This document shows, in pieces, positions 53,850 to 64,000 of a stretch of 64,000 nucleotides of DNA. Location: positions 3,549,001-3,613,000 of the forward strand of contig NZ_CP022548.1 in assembly GCF_002776575.1 (NCBI RefSeq). The letters run 5' to 3'. Position 1 is the stretch's first letter; each line of letters opens with the position of its first letter. A model generated the notes under the pieces. That model saw only the letters and a list, made by a program, of their open reading frames with translations. It was not told the origin of the DNA and ran no database searches. Origin of the DNA: Sphingorhabdus sp. YGSMI21 (GTDB lineage Bacteria; Pseudomonadota; Alphaproteobacteria; Sphingomonadales; Sphingomonadaceae). Both the position numbers and the translations under genes were made by a program.

Positions 53850-54749
53850 ATGAAGAAATCAATCACAAGCATCATCACCGGCACTTTCACAATCGCGTTT
53901 CTGGCGACAGCGCCCGCATCGGCCCAGCTGCTCGGCGGCAGCGGCGGTCTCGGAGGTTCGTTGGGCGGTTCCCTGGGGGGCAACATCGGTTCGGGAGTGG
54001 ACACGATCGGCCAGACCGGCGGAACCGTTGCCGGCCGGGGCGGAGTGACCAGCTCCACGAAGGTTGACCGGACGGTGGACACGCAGTCGGGCCGGGTCGC
54101 CACCGACGCCAACAGCAATTCCAGTGCCAATGGCTCGCTGCTCGGCGGGGTCGATGCCTCGAATAATATCATCAACGGGACAGCAAACGGGGCGGCAGGC
54201 AGCTCGGCTTCCGGCTCGGCCAGCAGCAGCACCGATACGACTTTGATCGGCACCGACGCCGTGCGCTCGGCCGCCGGGCAAGCGGTGGGAACAGCGCGCA
54301 ACAGCGTCGGCAGCGCACGATCAGCGGCCAGCGGCGCTGCATCCACTGCCACCGGAACCGCGCGTAACGCTGTCAACGGCGCGAGAGGCACCGGGTCGCT
54401 TGCCGGCAGCATCGCTGCCAGCGGTAGCACGATGGCGATGGGCAATCTCGGCCAGCTCGCCGCTTCGGGCAGCACTGCGGCCAATGCTGACGGCATGTTC
54501 GCCATTACCCCCGGCATGCCCATCGAGGATTCGAAGGGTCGCGTGGTTGGCTATGTCCAGGCTGTCCAGCAAACCGGCTCAGGCGTTGTGAGTGCCGTGG
54601 TTGTAGAAGCTGGCAACCGCACGGCCACCCTTCCCGCAGCTAATTTTGCCGGATCGGGTGATGTGCTGATCACCGGAATGAGCAAAGGTGAAATCAAGCA
54701 GGCTGCCAAGCAGCAGGAAAAGACGCCGCAAAGCCAGAACAGCCAGTAA
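53850..54749 (+). CDS. Gly/Ser/Ala-rich secreted protein with PRC-barrel-like C-terminus
   Basis: 299 residues with a signal peptide (ITGTFTIAFLATAPASAQ). The middle is low-complexity Gly, Ser, Ala, Thr and Asn (LGGSGGLGGSLGGSLGGNIG; SSASGSASSSTDT), probably disordered or stacked. Residues about 215-280 (GMPIEDSKGRVVGYVQAV ... VSAVVVEAG ... LPAANF) fit a PRC-barrel pattern, ending in a basic/Gln-rich tail. The ATG at 53850 has AAGGAG seven bases upstream. Preceded by an ECF-like site shared with the protease/sigma region. Function unknown; plausibly an envelope structural protein. Confidence 0.8.
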   Translation: MKKSITSIITGTFTIAFLATAPASAQLLGGSGGLGGSLGGSLGGNIGSGVDTIGQTGGTVAGRGGVTSSTKVDRTVDTQSGRVATDANSNSSANGSLLGGVDASNNIINGTANGAAGSSASGSASSSTDTTLIGTDAVRSAAGQAVGTARNSVGSARSAASGAASTATGTARNAVNGARGTGSLAGSIAASGSTMAMGNLGQLAASGSTAANADGMFAITPGMPIEDSKGRVVGYVQAVQQTGSGVVSAVVVEAGNRTATLPAANFAGSGDVLITGMSKGEIKQAAKQQEKTPQSQNSQ

Positions 54750-54804
54750 GGCGCTTGCCGGCAGGCTGCCCATGACCGGAAGCCCCCCGCTGTAACCTGC
54801 CGGC

Positions 54805-54840
54805 AAAGGGCGCGTCAGACTATAGTCTGGCGCGCCTTTG
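54805..54840. terminator. Hairpin between convergent genes
   Basis: AAAGGGCGCG-T-CAGAC, TATA loop, GTCTG-G-CGCG-CCTTTG: a long stem with small bulges between the Gly-rich gene and the convergent PepSY gene. The A-run on one side and T-rich end on the other suit a bidirectional terminator. Confidence 0.65.
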
Positions 54841-54880
54841 CATTCCGGGGGGGGCTCAACAACGGGGATGCGGCCCGCGA

Positions 54881-56164
54881 TCAGCTGGCGGCTTTGCGTT
54901 TCAACATTTCCGCATAGCCCAGAACCACGACCAGCAAGCCGATCCAGAAGGCGATAGCAAAAGGAAAGTCATTGCCGAAGGCGAACCGCGCCAGCAGCGT
55001 TATCGCCAGAACCAGAGGCGTGCCGATAATGACGCCGTTCCAAGCACTCCGGAGGCGGGGCTCCTCGATGCCTCTGCGTCTGCGCTTGCCCAGCCAGATA
55101 TAGGTGCCGGTGGCGCAGATTGCCGTCAGCGCCGCGCCGAACAATAGATAGGCAAGCTTCACCGGCAGTCCGCCGAAGGTCCCGAAATGCAGCTGATAGG
55201 TCGAGGCAGCGGCCTGCTGTCCCCAGTCACCGTCCGCCAGACCGGCCGTATGTTCAAATCTGCCGTCGGCGCTGAACGCGTAATATTCACCGAAGATCAG
55301 CCGCCGGTCATGCTCGCCGACGATCTGGACATGCTGGCCCTTGGTCATCGGGTCGTGGAGAATGGCATAGGTCAGGTTCAGTTCGGGATAGGCATCGGCC
55401 ATATGTTCGAGCGCAGCCGCTACATCGGGGACTGGCGCGGGCCGCGGATCGGCTTCGCCTTCCTCGCCAAAAATTGGCCCGTAAACCGCTTCGACATCCC
55501 CCTGATAATCGTCGGCGGCGACAGCATAAGCGGTAATGCTGGCCAGTCCGATGAGCGCGCCAGTCAGCGCGATCGCAACGGAGAAAGGCAAGGTCCAGAC
55601 GCTCAGGCGATTGTGCCAGTCGGCCAGCCCCACGCCGCTGTCGTTGCGGGCACGCAGGCGAAAGGCGTCGCGAAAGATACGCGGATGGGCAACGACGCCG
55701 GTGACCGCGAGCGCCAGCATCATTACGCCCAATATGCCGACGATGGTGATCCCGACCAGCACGGGCAGATTGAGCGTATAATGGAGCTTCACGACAAAAT
55801 CCGACCAGGCGATCTCTTCAGGTCCGGCAATGCTGCCATCCTGCGCCAGATAGACCGCCTGCATGTCCGTGGTAACCGCCGTGCGCGGCAGTTCCTTGTC
55901 CGGAAGGTGGACATAAAGATGGGTCGTGCTCGGCTGGCCTGCCTCGCTGGCGAGAACAGCCTCGACACCGCGCTGCACCGCCTCGGGCGTTATCGACGCC
56001 ATTTCCGGTGCATTCGGTTGCTCGACCCGTTGCAGTTCCTGATAGAATACCGCAACCGTGCCGGTCAGCGAGACAATATAAAGCAGCGCACCGGCGATCA
56101 GACCAATGGCTGCATGGGCGGAGAGAGACTTTTTGACCGTCCCCGGTTCGATGGCGGCGCTCAT
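54881..56164 (-). CDS. PepSY-associated transmembrane protein
   Basis: 427 residues with about five membrane helices. The first (IGLIAGALLYIVSLTGTVAVF) matches the PepSY_TM family start, a later one carries KLHYTLNLPVLVGITIVGILGV, and the family motif appears as DWHNRLSVWTLPFSVAIALTGALIGL. A periplasmic PepSY-like region lies between. Members accompany iron-siderophore TonB receptors and may be inner-membrane ferric reductases. ATG at 56164 is used; it overlaps the upstream gene end by 4 bases. Confidence 0.88.
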   Translation of the reverse strand: MSAAIEPGTVKKSLSAHAAIGLIAGALLYIVSLTGTVAVFYQELQRVEQPNAPEMASITPEAVQRGVEAVLASEAGQPSTTHLYVHLPDKELPRTAVTTDMQAVYLAQDGSIAGPEEIAWSDFVVKLHYTLNLPVLVGITIVGILGVMMLALAVTGVVAHPRIFRDAFRLRARNDSGVGLADWHNRLSVWTLPFSVAIALTGALIGLASITAYAVAADDYQGDVEAVYGPIFGEEGEADPRPAPVPDVAAALEHMADAYPELNLTYAILHDPMTKGQHVQIVGEHDRRLIFGEYYAFSADGRFEHTAGLADGDWGQQAAASTYQLHFGTFGGLPVKLAYLLFGAALTAICATGTYIWLGKRRRRGIEEPRLRSAWNGVIIGTPLVLAITLLARFAFGNDFPFAIAFWIGLLVVVLGYAEMLKRKAAS

Positions 56165-56739
56165 AGCGGGCTCCCTGTGACGAAAGCCGGAATGGCAGTG
56201 GCGATCGGAATGGAAAGAATGACCAGCTGGCGTCTGCGGCTGTCGGTCATCAGGATGAGAAAGGCCAATATCGTCCAGCCGAGCGGCGCCGCGAACAACG
56301 CAAGCACATTGGCATTGGCTTCGGCGGCACCCGCCAGCAAGGCGATCCAGCGCGTGGTGATGGCCAGAGCAATGGATGAAATCATCGCGCCGAGCACGAC
56401 CAGCAGAAAGGTAATCACCCGCCCCCCGAGCCGTAACGGCTCGCCGGCCTCGGGCAGCATCCCTGCCCTGCGGCTGGACGCTTTGCGTCTGGCCGGCGGC
56501 GACTTCCAGGCAGCGACGGCAAGCAGGACAAATGCCGCTCCCATCGTCCAGAGCGCCATGACCGTTATGCCCCACGCTCCGGCCAAGGCCGATCCCGCGG
56601 CGACGGAAATCGCGAGAAGCAACCAGCCGGCGGCGTTCAGAAGCCGCGAGCGACCCGGTCTCGCCCAGGAAAAGCGCAAGACCAATAGGGCGGCAACCGC
56701 GCTTGCCGATCCGGCGGCGAAAAGCATCTCATCCGCCAT
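56161..56739 (-). CDS. Small membrane protein of the siderophore-receptor operon
   Basis: 192 residues from the ATG at 56739, which overlaps the receptor stop by one base. Four or five hydrophobic helices and a basic cytosolic loop (SPPARRKASSRRAG). I do not recognise a named family. Similar small membrane proteins occur between TonB receptors and PepSY proteins in iron loci, which suggests a role in siderophore or iron handling (inference). Confidence 0.75.
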   Translation of the reverse strand: MADEMLFAAGSASAVAALLVLRFSWARPGRSRLLNAAGWLLLAISVAAGSALAGAWGITVMALWTMGAAFVLLAVAAWKSPPARRKASSRRAGMLPEAGEPLRLGGRVITFLLVVLGAMISSIALAITTRWIALLAGAAEANANVLALFAAPLGWTILAFLILMTDSRRRQLVILSIPIATAIPAFVTGSPL

Positions 56740-58826
56740 CAGAAACGGTAGCTTACCGTGCCCATGATATTGCGTTCGCTGCCCACGAAACAATCGCCGC
56801 GCGCCAGACAGGCCGAATAATGGCGTTTGTCGAACAGGTTGGTGGCGTTGAGCGCAAAGCTCCAGTTGGCGTAGGTCACTTCCGCCAGCATATCGACCAG
56901 CGTGTAGGAGGGTGTCAGAACGCCATCGGGAAAGGCCGGTCCGAACGACCGCTGCTTGCCGACATGGCGCACACCGCCGCCGAGCAGCAGCCTGGTGTCA
57001 TTGCCCAGCGCGAAGCCCTTGGTCGTCCAGAGCGAGGCGTTGAATTTCGGCACATTGTCGAGCTGGTGCCCCGTACCGTCCACTTCCGCCTCGTTATAGC
57101 TGGCGTTTGCGATCACGGTGAATTCGCCGGGCAGGGAAACATTGCCCTCGAATTCGACACCCTTTGACGTCATCGACCCGATCTGGACCTGGTCGAACGG
57201 ATCGGTCGTACTGTCATCCGAAACCGGCCGGTTGCTTTCCTTGATATGATAGCCGGTGACGGTCATCAGAATATTGTCGGCCGGGTGGAACTTGATCCCC
57301 GCCTCGAACTGGCGGCCCGCCTTGGGAATGAAGGCACTCCCGTCGCTGGCAGTTCCGGCGATCGGTTCGAAACTCTCGGTGTAGCTGAAGAAAGGCGAGA
57401 CGCCTTCGACCAGTTCGGCGATGATGCCGGCGCGGAAGGTCGTGGCCGCATCCTCGCGGGTGGCACCGCCCATGCTCTGCGCGCTCGTCCAGTCGCGCCG
57501 GGCACCGAGCACGATGGAGACGCGGTCAAAGAAGCGCATCTGGTTCTGCACGTAAATGCCGAGCTGGTCCTGATCGACATCCTCCGCGACATAGGTCGGT
57601 GTCGGAAGCCCGCCGCCGTAATCGGAAAGCGATGCATAATCGATGTCATAGATATCGATCGCCTCGAAACCGAAGCCGCCGGTCTTGTAGACCGAGTTGA
57701 AGCTGAAATCGACGCCGGCCAGCAGAGTATGCTCGATATTCGAACCGGTGTTGAAGTTGAACTGGACATTATTGTCGGTCGAGAAGACTTCCATGCGGGC
57801 GATGCTGCCGTCGACATAAAGGCCGATTATCCGCTGGTCCGCGTCGAGAAAAGGATTGGTCGGATTGGAATAATTGTTCGGATAATGTGTAAAATACTCC
57901 AGATCGCTGTCGATATAGCGCGCCTTGAGGTTGAGCTTGGCGGTGTCGCCGAAGCGATGTTCGAACAGCGCGGTCCCCTGCAACAGGCGGCCGTCATAGC
58001 GATCCCAGCCGGGCTTGCCGACAAACAGACTGTTCGGCAGCTGACCGTTGGGATTGGGGAGGATTGTCCCGACCAGCGGCAGGAATTGCGAAGTCGAACC
58101 GCTGTCATCTTCCTGGTACAGGCCGATGAACGTTATATCGGTATCGGGGGACGGCTTGAAGGTGATCGAGGGCGAGACCATCACGCGGTCATCCGGCACA
58201 TAATCGGTTTGGGTGTCGGCGTCGCGTACGCGCGCCACGATCCGGGCGGCAACCGTATCACCGAGCGGACCGGTAAGGTCAACCAGCGCTTCCTTGCGAT
58301 CAAACGAGCCATAGCGCAGCGACACTTCGCCGCTCGCCTCGAACTCGGGCCGCTTGGATACAAGGTTGACGATCCCGCCGAGCGCACCCTGGCCGAACAG
58401 AACCGAGGCCGGACCACGGACCAGCTCAACCTGGTCAAAATTATAAGGATCGGCGCGAATACTGGCATAAAAGCTGTAAATGTCGCGCATGCCGTCGCGG
58501 AACTGGAGCGCGGTTATCCCCCGGACGAAGGCACCGTCGACCCGGCTGTCCGGCCCGTAGGGATTGGCTGTTACGCCGGCGACATAGTTGAGAGTGTCGC
58601 CGATGCTGATTGCGCCCTGGGCGAGGAAAAGCTCGTCGTCGATCACCGTTATCGGTTGCGGCGTCTGGATAATCGGCGTGTCGGTCTTGGTCGCAGTAAA
58701 ACCTTCTTCCTGCGCTCCGGTGACGATGATTGTCCGTTGCTCGGCATCCGCGTCTTCACTGGCAGCCAAGGCCGGCAATGGAGCAAGCGCACTCGCGCAC
58801 AGGATGGCAGATTTCAATAGTCGCAT
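56739..58826 (-). CDS. TonB-dependent siderophore receptor
   Basis: 695 residues. Signal peptide, then a TonB-box-like RTIIVTGAQ, plug domain (TPQPITVIDDELF ... VELVRGPASVLFGQGALGGIVNLVSKRP), and a barrel ending FDKRHYSACLARGDCFVGSERNIMGTVSYRF with the terminal phenylalanine. The cysteine pair in that last segment is typical of ferrisiderophore receptors. No N-terminal signalling extension (FecA/FpvA type) is present. A Fur-box-like sequence lies upstream, so expression should rise under iron limitation. Confidence 0.94.
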   Translation of the reverse strand: MRLLKSAILCASALAPLPALAASEDADAEQRTIIVTGAQEEGFTATKTDTPIIQTPQPITVIDDELFLAQGAISIGDTLNYVAGVTANPYGPDSRVDGAFVRGITALQFRDGMRDIYSFYASIRADPYNFDQVELVRGPASVLFGQGALGGIVNLVSKRPEFEASGEVSLRYGSFDRKEALVDLTGPLGDTVAARIVARVRDADTQTDYVPDDRVMVSPSITFKPSPDTDITFIGLYQEDDSGSTSQFLPLVGTILPNPNGQLPNSLFVGKPGWDRYDGRLLQGTALFEHRFGDTAKLNLKARYIDSDLEYFTHYPNNYSNPTNPFLDADQRIIGLYVDGSIARMEVFSTDNNVQFNFNTGSNIEHTLLAGVDFSFNSVYKTGGFGFEAIDIYDIDYASLSDYGGGLPTPTYVAEDVDQDQLGIYVQNQMRFFDRVSIVLGARRDWTSAQSMGGATREDAATTFRAGIIAELVEGVSPFFSYTESFEPIAGTASDGSAFIPKAGRQFEAGIKFHPADNILMTVTGYHIKESNRPVSDDSTTDPFDQVQIGSMTSKGVEFEGNVSLPGEFTVIANASYNEAEVDGTGHQLDNVPKFNASLWTTKGFALGNDTRLLLGGGVRHVGKQRSFGPAFPDGVLTPSYTLVDMLAEVTYANWSFALNATNLFDKRHYSACLARGDCFVGSERNIMGTVSYRF

Positions 58827-58863
58827 GAATTTCCCTCACATTCCGATAATGCGCCACCTACTA

Positions 58864-58890
58864 TTGAGAATCATTTGCATTTGCAATAAG
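58864..58890 (-). promoter_or_regulatory. Fur-box-like site
   Basis: TTGAGAATCATTTGCATTTGCAATAAG-like sequence, with GAGAATCATTTGC and the inverted GCAATAA part, 38 bases upstream of the TonB receptor start. It resembles the alphaproteobacterial/gamma Fur box (GATAATGATAATCATTATC) and suits an iron-uptake operon. Confidence 0.65.
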
Positions 58891-59106
58891 AATTCTGATT
58901 TCGTTTTAAACCTTTGATATCACTATGTATCGTTCAGTTTTGCGAGCGCACCCGCCGCGCGCACGATTGGTAAAAATTCAGCCAGTGCTGTTCAGGATTC
59001 GACGATGGTATGCGGCGACCCTACAGGTTGGCGAGCGCGCGTCTGTTCCAGCAGGCACGGCCTGGCCTATCCCCCCGATGAACCGGAGCAGAAACCCGAA
59101 GCGGCG
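58891..59106. other. Remainder of the receptor/hspQ divergent region
   Basis: Part of a 315-base gene-free interval from 58827 to 59141. A 115-codon ORF crosses it but overlaps hspQ and reads as non-protein-like Arg/Pro-rich sequence, so it is rejected. Apart from the Fur-like and RpoH-like sites at its two ends I see nothing in it. Confidence 0.4.
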
Positions 59107-59134
59107 CTTGCATATGATCGCGAAGCGCCTAAAT
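59107..59134 (+). promoter_or_regulatory. RpoH (sigma-32)-like promoter of hspQ
   Basis: CTTG at 59107-59110, 17 bases, then CCTAAAT at 59128-59134. The alphaproteobacterial RpoH consensus is CTTG, 17 bases, CYTATNT. The predicted start site falls at about 59141, right at the ATG (59142), so the transcript could be leaderless. Confidence 0.5.
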
Positions 59135-59141
59135 TGTGAGC

Positions 59142-59522
59142 ATGAACTCAACAGATCCATTCAAGTCCGGCAATCCCCTGCCGCCCAATACGCCCGACAT
59201 TCTGGATGCGCGCTTTGCCATTGGCGATGTCGTGCGGCACCGGATCTTCGATTTCCGCGGCGTGATCTATGATATCGATCCGGTCTTCGCCAATAGCGAG
59301 GAATGGTACGAGGCGATTCCGAAGGATCTGCAGCCGCCGAGGGACCAGCCCTTCTATCATCTGTTCGCCGAGAACACCGACAGCAGCTATGTTGCCTATG
59401 TCAGTCAGCAGAATCTTTTGGCCGATGACAGCGGCGAACCGGTCAGCCATCCCGATGTCGCGCGACTGTTCCAGGCGACCGAAAACGGCAAGTACAAGTT
59501 GCATCAGATCCACCGGCACTAG
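59142..59522 (+). CDS. hspQ: Heat shock protein HspQ
   Basis: 126 residues. HspQ is a small heat-shock-induced DNA-binding protein that also helps the Lon protease. The match is specific: ARFAIGDVVRHRIFDFRGVIYDIDPVF, then QPFYHLFAENTDSSYVAYVSQQNLL and PVSHPDVARLF. The ATG at 59142 is used (a GTG two codons earlier is possible). An RpoH-like promoter lies immediately upstream, consistent with heat induction. Confidence 0.93.
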   Translation: MNSTDPFKSGNPLPPNTPDILDARFAIGDVVRHRIFDFRGVIYDIDPVFANSEEWYEAIPKDLQPPRDQPFYHLFAENTDSSYVAYVSQQNLLADDSGEPVSHPDVARLFQATENGKYKLHQIHRH

Positions 59523-59548
59523 ACGGTCCGGCGTCTATTCCGTCGCGA

Positions 59549-60406
59549 TCAGGATTTGATCTTCCAGCCCGATTTCAACAGGAAATAGCAGAGCAGCGTC
59601 AGTCCGATATTGATCGCCAGCAGGATCAGCGCGCCCAGCAGTACCGGTGAATCCGCTTCGGCGAGAAAACCATAGCGAAAGCCGGATATCGCGTAGAAGA
59701 AGGGGTTCACATGGCTGACGGCCTGAAAAGCCGGCGACAGGCGGTCGATCGAGTAGAATGTTCCCGAAAGCAGCGCCAGCGGCGCGACCACGAAATTGCT
59801 GACCGCTGCAGCATGATCGAATTTTTCCGCCCAGATCGATGTCAGCACACCCAGTAGCGAAAGCATCGCGGCACCCATCAGGCCAAACCAGATGACGGCC
59901 CACCAGTGGGAAACCCCGACATTGACACCCGGCCAGAAGAACATCGCCAGCCAGACCGCGAAGCCGACCAATATGGCCCGCGTCATCGACGAAGCGACAA
60001 GCGCCGCCAGCAATTCTCCGACCGAGAGGGGTGGCGTCAGATAGTCGATGATCGTGCCCTGGATCTTGCCGACCAACATCGAGAAGCTGCTGTTGGCAAA
60101 GGCATTTTGCAACATGCCCATGCAGATCAGGCCGGGCGCGATAAAGTCGGCGAAAGGCACGCCCAATACGGTTCTATCGCCGCGGCCCATGGCAACGGTG
60201 AAGATGATCAGGAACAACAAGGTCGTGATCGAGGGTGCCCAGATGGTCTGCAGCTGGACTTTGACAAAGCGCCTGACCTCTTTCCAGTAGAGCGCCAGAA
60301 ATCCGGCCCAGTTGACACCGCGGATGATCGGCGCGCCGGGCTCGGCAAATTGCATCGCATGGACCGGTGAACCGGTCGTCTGATCTTTTTCGGGTTGGTC
60401 GAGCAT
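59549..60406 (-). CDS. ABC-2 type transporter permease
   Basis: 285 residues with about six helices and the ABC-2 membrane pattern (KVQLQTIWAPSITTLLFLIIF; IVGKIQGTIIDYLTPPLS-like segment; FVVAPLALLSGTFYSIDRLSP). It resembles YadH-type exporters. Its ATPase partner is normally adjacent but is not present in this window, so the permease is an orphan here. Substrate unknown. Confidence 0.9.
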   Translation of the reverse strand: MLDQPEKDQTTGSPVHAMQFAEPGAPIIRGVNWAGFLALYWKEVRRFVKVQLQTIWAPSITTLLFLIIFTVAMGRGDRTVLGVPFADFIAPGLICMGMLQNAFANSSFSMLVGKIQGTIIDYLTPPLSVGELLAALVASSMTRAILVGFAVWLAMFFWPGVNVGVSHWWAVIWFGLMGAAMLSLLGVLTSIWAEKFDHAAAVSNFVVAPLALLSGTFYSIDRLSPAFQAVSHVNPFFYAISGFRYGFLAEADSPVLLGALILLAINIGLTLLCYFLLKSGWKIKS

Positions 60407-60526
60407 ATGCCTATCGCCTATCGGCTCGCCGCGCCAATCACAACCCCATATCGCGCCAATATCGTGGTTGTATATTCACCCTGTCGACCCTATATCGCCC
60501 ATAACTCAAGATAATTAGGACTTTGC

Positions 60527-61201
60527 ATGGCTTGGACAGACGAGCGTATCGATTCGCTGAAAAATATGTGGGAAAAAGGCCTGACTGCCAGCCAGATCGC
60601 GGAAGAACTGGGCGGCGTCAGCCGTAATGCCGTGATCGGCAAGGCGCACCGCCTTGGCCTGAAGTCGCGTCCTTCTCCGGTAAAAGCAAAGCCGGCAGCA
60701 AAAAAGGGCGCCAAACCCGCGCCCAAGCCGAAAAAACCGCCGGCAAAGGCCGGTGCGGTTGCCAAGCCGAAGGAAGAGCATGTGGCGCGTCGCGCCATGC
60801 CACCACCAACGCCGGCTGCCCGCACCCATGCCGCACAACAGGCCCGTCAGCCCAAGCATGACGGCCCGAAGATTGTTTCCGTCGGCCCCGGCGGCTTCCT
60901 GCGTCAGGGTCCCGGCGACCAGCAGGCGCCGATTCCACCGGCACCGCCGCGCCGTCTGGTTCCCGCCAAGCCGAGCGAGGAAATTGCCGACAAGACCAGC
61001 CTGCTCGACCTCAATGACAAGATCTGCCGCTGGCCGATCAATCATCCCGGCGAGCCGGACTTCCATTTCTGCGGCGAGGAAGTGAACCCCGGCTTCCCCT
61101 ATTGCGTCGAACATTGCGGCCGCGCGTTCCAGGCGCAATTGCCGCGCGGTGCCCGTCGCGCACCACCGCCACTGCCGTTCGGCGGCCCGCGGGTTCGCTA
61201 G
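60527..61201 (+). CDS. gcrA: Cell cycle regulator GcrA
   Basis: 224 residues. GcrA is an alphaproteobacterial transcription factor that binds sigma-70 and CcrM-methylated promoters and controls DNA replication and division genes. The N-terminal helix-turn-helix is WTDERIDSLKNMWEKGLTASQIAEELGGVSRNAVIGKAHRLGL; a long basic Lys/Pro/Ala linker follows; the C-terminal sigma-binding part has CRWPINHPGEPDFHFCGEEVNPGFPYCVEHC. All expected elements are present. Confidence 0.96.
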   Translation: MAWTDERIDSLKNMWEKGLTASQIAEELGGVSRNAVIGKAHRLGLKSRPSPVKAKPAAKKGAKPAPKPKKPPAKAGAVAKPKEEHVARRAMPPPTPAARTHAAQQARQPKHDGPKIVSVGPGGFLRQGPGDQQAPIPPAPPRRLVPAKPSEEIADKTSLLDLNDKICRWPINHPGEPDFHFCGEEVNPGFPYCVEHCGRAFQAQLPRGARRAPPPLPFGGPRVR

Positions 61202-61253
61202 ACAACCCGTCAAATTACAAGAATTTTCAACGCACTGGCCAGAGACATCATAA

Positions 61254-63284
<2,031 letters not shown>

Positions 63285-63323
63285 TAGTCGGGAATTGACC
63301 GAAAATAGCAGCGGGAGATTATC

Positions 63324-64000
63324 GTGCGGTTCCTATATGTTTTCGCGCTCTGCCTTCTCCCCGCTTCGCTCGCACACCCGTTAGACGCAGCAATGGCCCA
63401 AACACAATCCTCGCTCTCTCCCCAGCTATCCATTCGGGCCAATGATGTGCTGCGCCTGTTGCGGGGCGAGCCTATCGAGACCGTGGTGTTCGACGAGAAT
63501 TTCCGCAACGCCGTGCCCCCTGCCCGGTTTCGCGCCATCGTACAGCAGGTGACGGAGCAGCACGGGCAGCCGCTTGCAATATCGTCGATCGATGCGCGAA
63601 ACGCCAATTCAGCGGTTCTCACGGTTCGTTATGCGCGGTCTATCGGAACGGTGAATATCGATCTGGAGACTGGTTCACCGCATCGCATATCGGGGTTGCA
63701 ACTGACCGGCTTCGAGGCGATCGGCGATAATATCGACGAGGTCGTGGCCGCGATCGATGCCCTGCCCGGGCGTCAGGGTCTGCTGGTACAGGCGCTGGAC
63801 GAACCCGGCCTACCGCCCGTTGCCGCGCTTGATCCCGACGGCCGCTATGCCATCGCTTCAGCGGTCAAACTCTATATATTGGCAGAACTCGACCGCGCGA
63901 TACAGGCGGGCGAACGGCAATGGTCAGACGTCGTGGAGCTGGGGCCGAAATCCCATCCCTCGGGGATAAGCCAGGACTGGCCCAACCGGTCCCCTGTCAC
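63324..64000 (+). CDS. Serine hydrolase, class A beta-lactamase-like (partial)
   Basis: Open to the right edge; 225 residues visible. The start is GTG at 63324 with GGGAGA upstream. Signal peptide (VFALCLLPASLAHPLDAAMA), then a 150-residue domain I do not recognise, followed by the start of a beta-lactamase/transpeptidase-like domain. The active-site SxxK motif is S179-A-V-K182 in IASAVKLYILAELDRAI. Later motifs (SDN, KTG) would lie beyond the window, so beta-lactamase activity cannot be judged. Confidence 0.8.
   Translation, partial: MRFLYVFALCLLPASLAHPLDAAMAQTQSSLSPQLSIRANDVLRLLRGEPIETVVFDENFRNAVPPARFRAIVQQVTEQHGQPLAISSIDARNANSAVLTVRYARSIGTVNIDLETGSPHRISGLQLTGFEAIGDNIDEVVAAIDALPGRQGLLVQALDEPGLPPVAALDPDGRYAIASAVKLYILAELDRAIQAGERQWSDVVELGPKSHPSGISQDWPNRSPV

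Noticed and set aside
58925..59272. A 115-codon ORF between the TonB receptor and hspQ.
   Set aside because: It overlaps hspQ in another frame and reads as Arg/Pro-rich non-protein-like sequence.

Overview
The window is a chromosomal segment of a GC-rich alphaproteobacterium, most likely a sphingomonad (order Sphingomonadales, Sphingopyxis/Sphingorhabdus-like). I infer this from gcrA, from the zapA - 6S RNA - formyltetrahydrofolate cyclo-ligase order typical of Alphaproteobacteria, from the DUF2842 protein, from the DUF11/outer-membrane gene block, and from interspersed palindromes of a kind often seen in sphingomonad intergenic DNA. I see no prophage, insertion sequence or CRISPR array. Both edges cut genes (nuoC on the left, a serine hydrolase on the right).

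Layout. 1-1645: nuoA-nuoB-nuoC of complex I, minus strand, with a palindromic repeat between nuoB and nuoC. 1750-10128: housekeeping genes, mostly minus strand: an inositol monophosphatase-family enzyme, EF-P, then a six-gene run tkt-gap-pgk-aldolase-methyltransferase-thiE. 10330-11986: a small conserved-looking ORF, zapA, 6S RNA, the cyclo-ligase, a DUF2842 protein and tRNA-Asp. 12346-20257: four plus-strand genes for secreted DUF11-type proteins, ending in a 1712-residue putative outer-membrane protein. 20579-25223: branched-chain 2-oxoacid dehydrogenase E1a-E1b-E2 and thyA. 25410: tRNA-Pro.

25790-31471 is a complete-looking diffusible-signal-factor (DSF) locus: a REC-PAS-GGDEF-EAL regulator and an RpfC-type hybrid kinase, convergent with an RpfF-type DSF synthase. 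31758-41784 is a seven-gene minus-strand run covering both synthesis and breakdown of neutral lipid: HAD-acyltransferase fusion, PlsB-like, WS/DGAT, patatin lipase, two alpha/beta hydrolases and gpsA. 41994-46958 holds a CDP-alcohol phosphatidyltransferase, a nucleoside transporter, a VTT-domain/flavoprotein fusion and a fatty acid hydroxylase-family protein.

47191-51041: tRNA-Ser, then an operon of an NrtR-like Nudix regulator, an SPFH protein and a divergent NAD-kinase-like protein behind a perfect 18-bp palindrome, then a small secreted protein with a strong terminator. 51110-54749: an ECF sigma/anti-sigma pair divergent from a subtilisin-like protease and a Gly/Ser/Ala-rich secreted protein. 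Three promoter-like sites here share one pattern, suggesting a local regulon. 54881-58826: iron-type TonB receptor, small membrane protein and PepSY protein behind a Fur-box-like site. 59142-64000: hspQ with an RpoH-like promoter, an ABC-2 permease, gcrA, parE and a partial serine hydrolase.

The best candidates for undescribed biology are the DSF locus with a cyclic-di-GMP enzyme in place of RpfG, the Nudix/SPFH/NAD-kinase-like operon with its palindrome, the DUF11/outer-membrane block, and the lipid-cycle operon whose acyltransferases carry lysine-rich tails. All identifications come from reading motifs; no database search was run.
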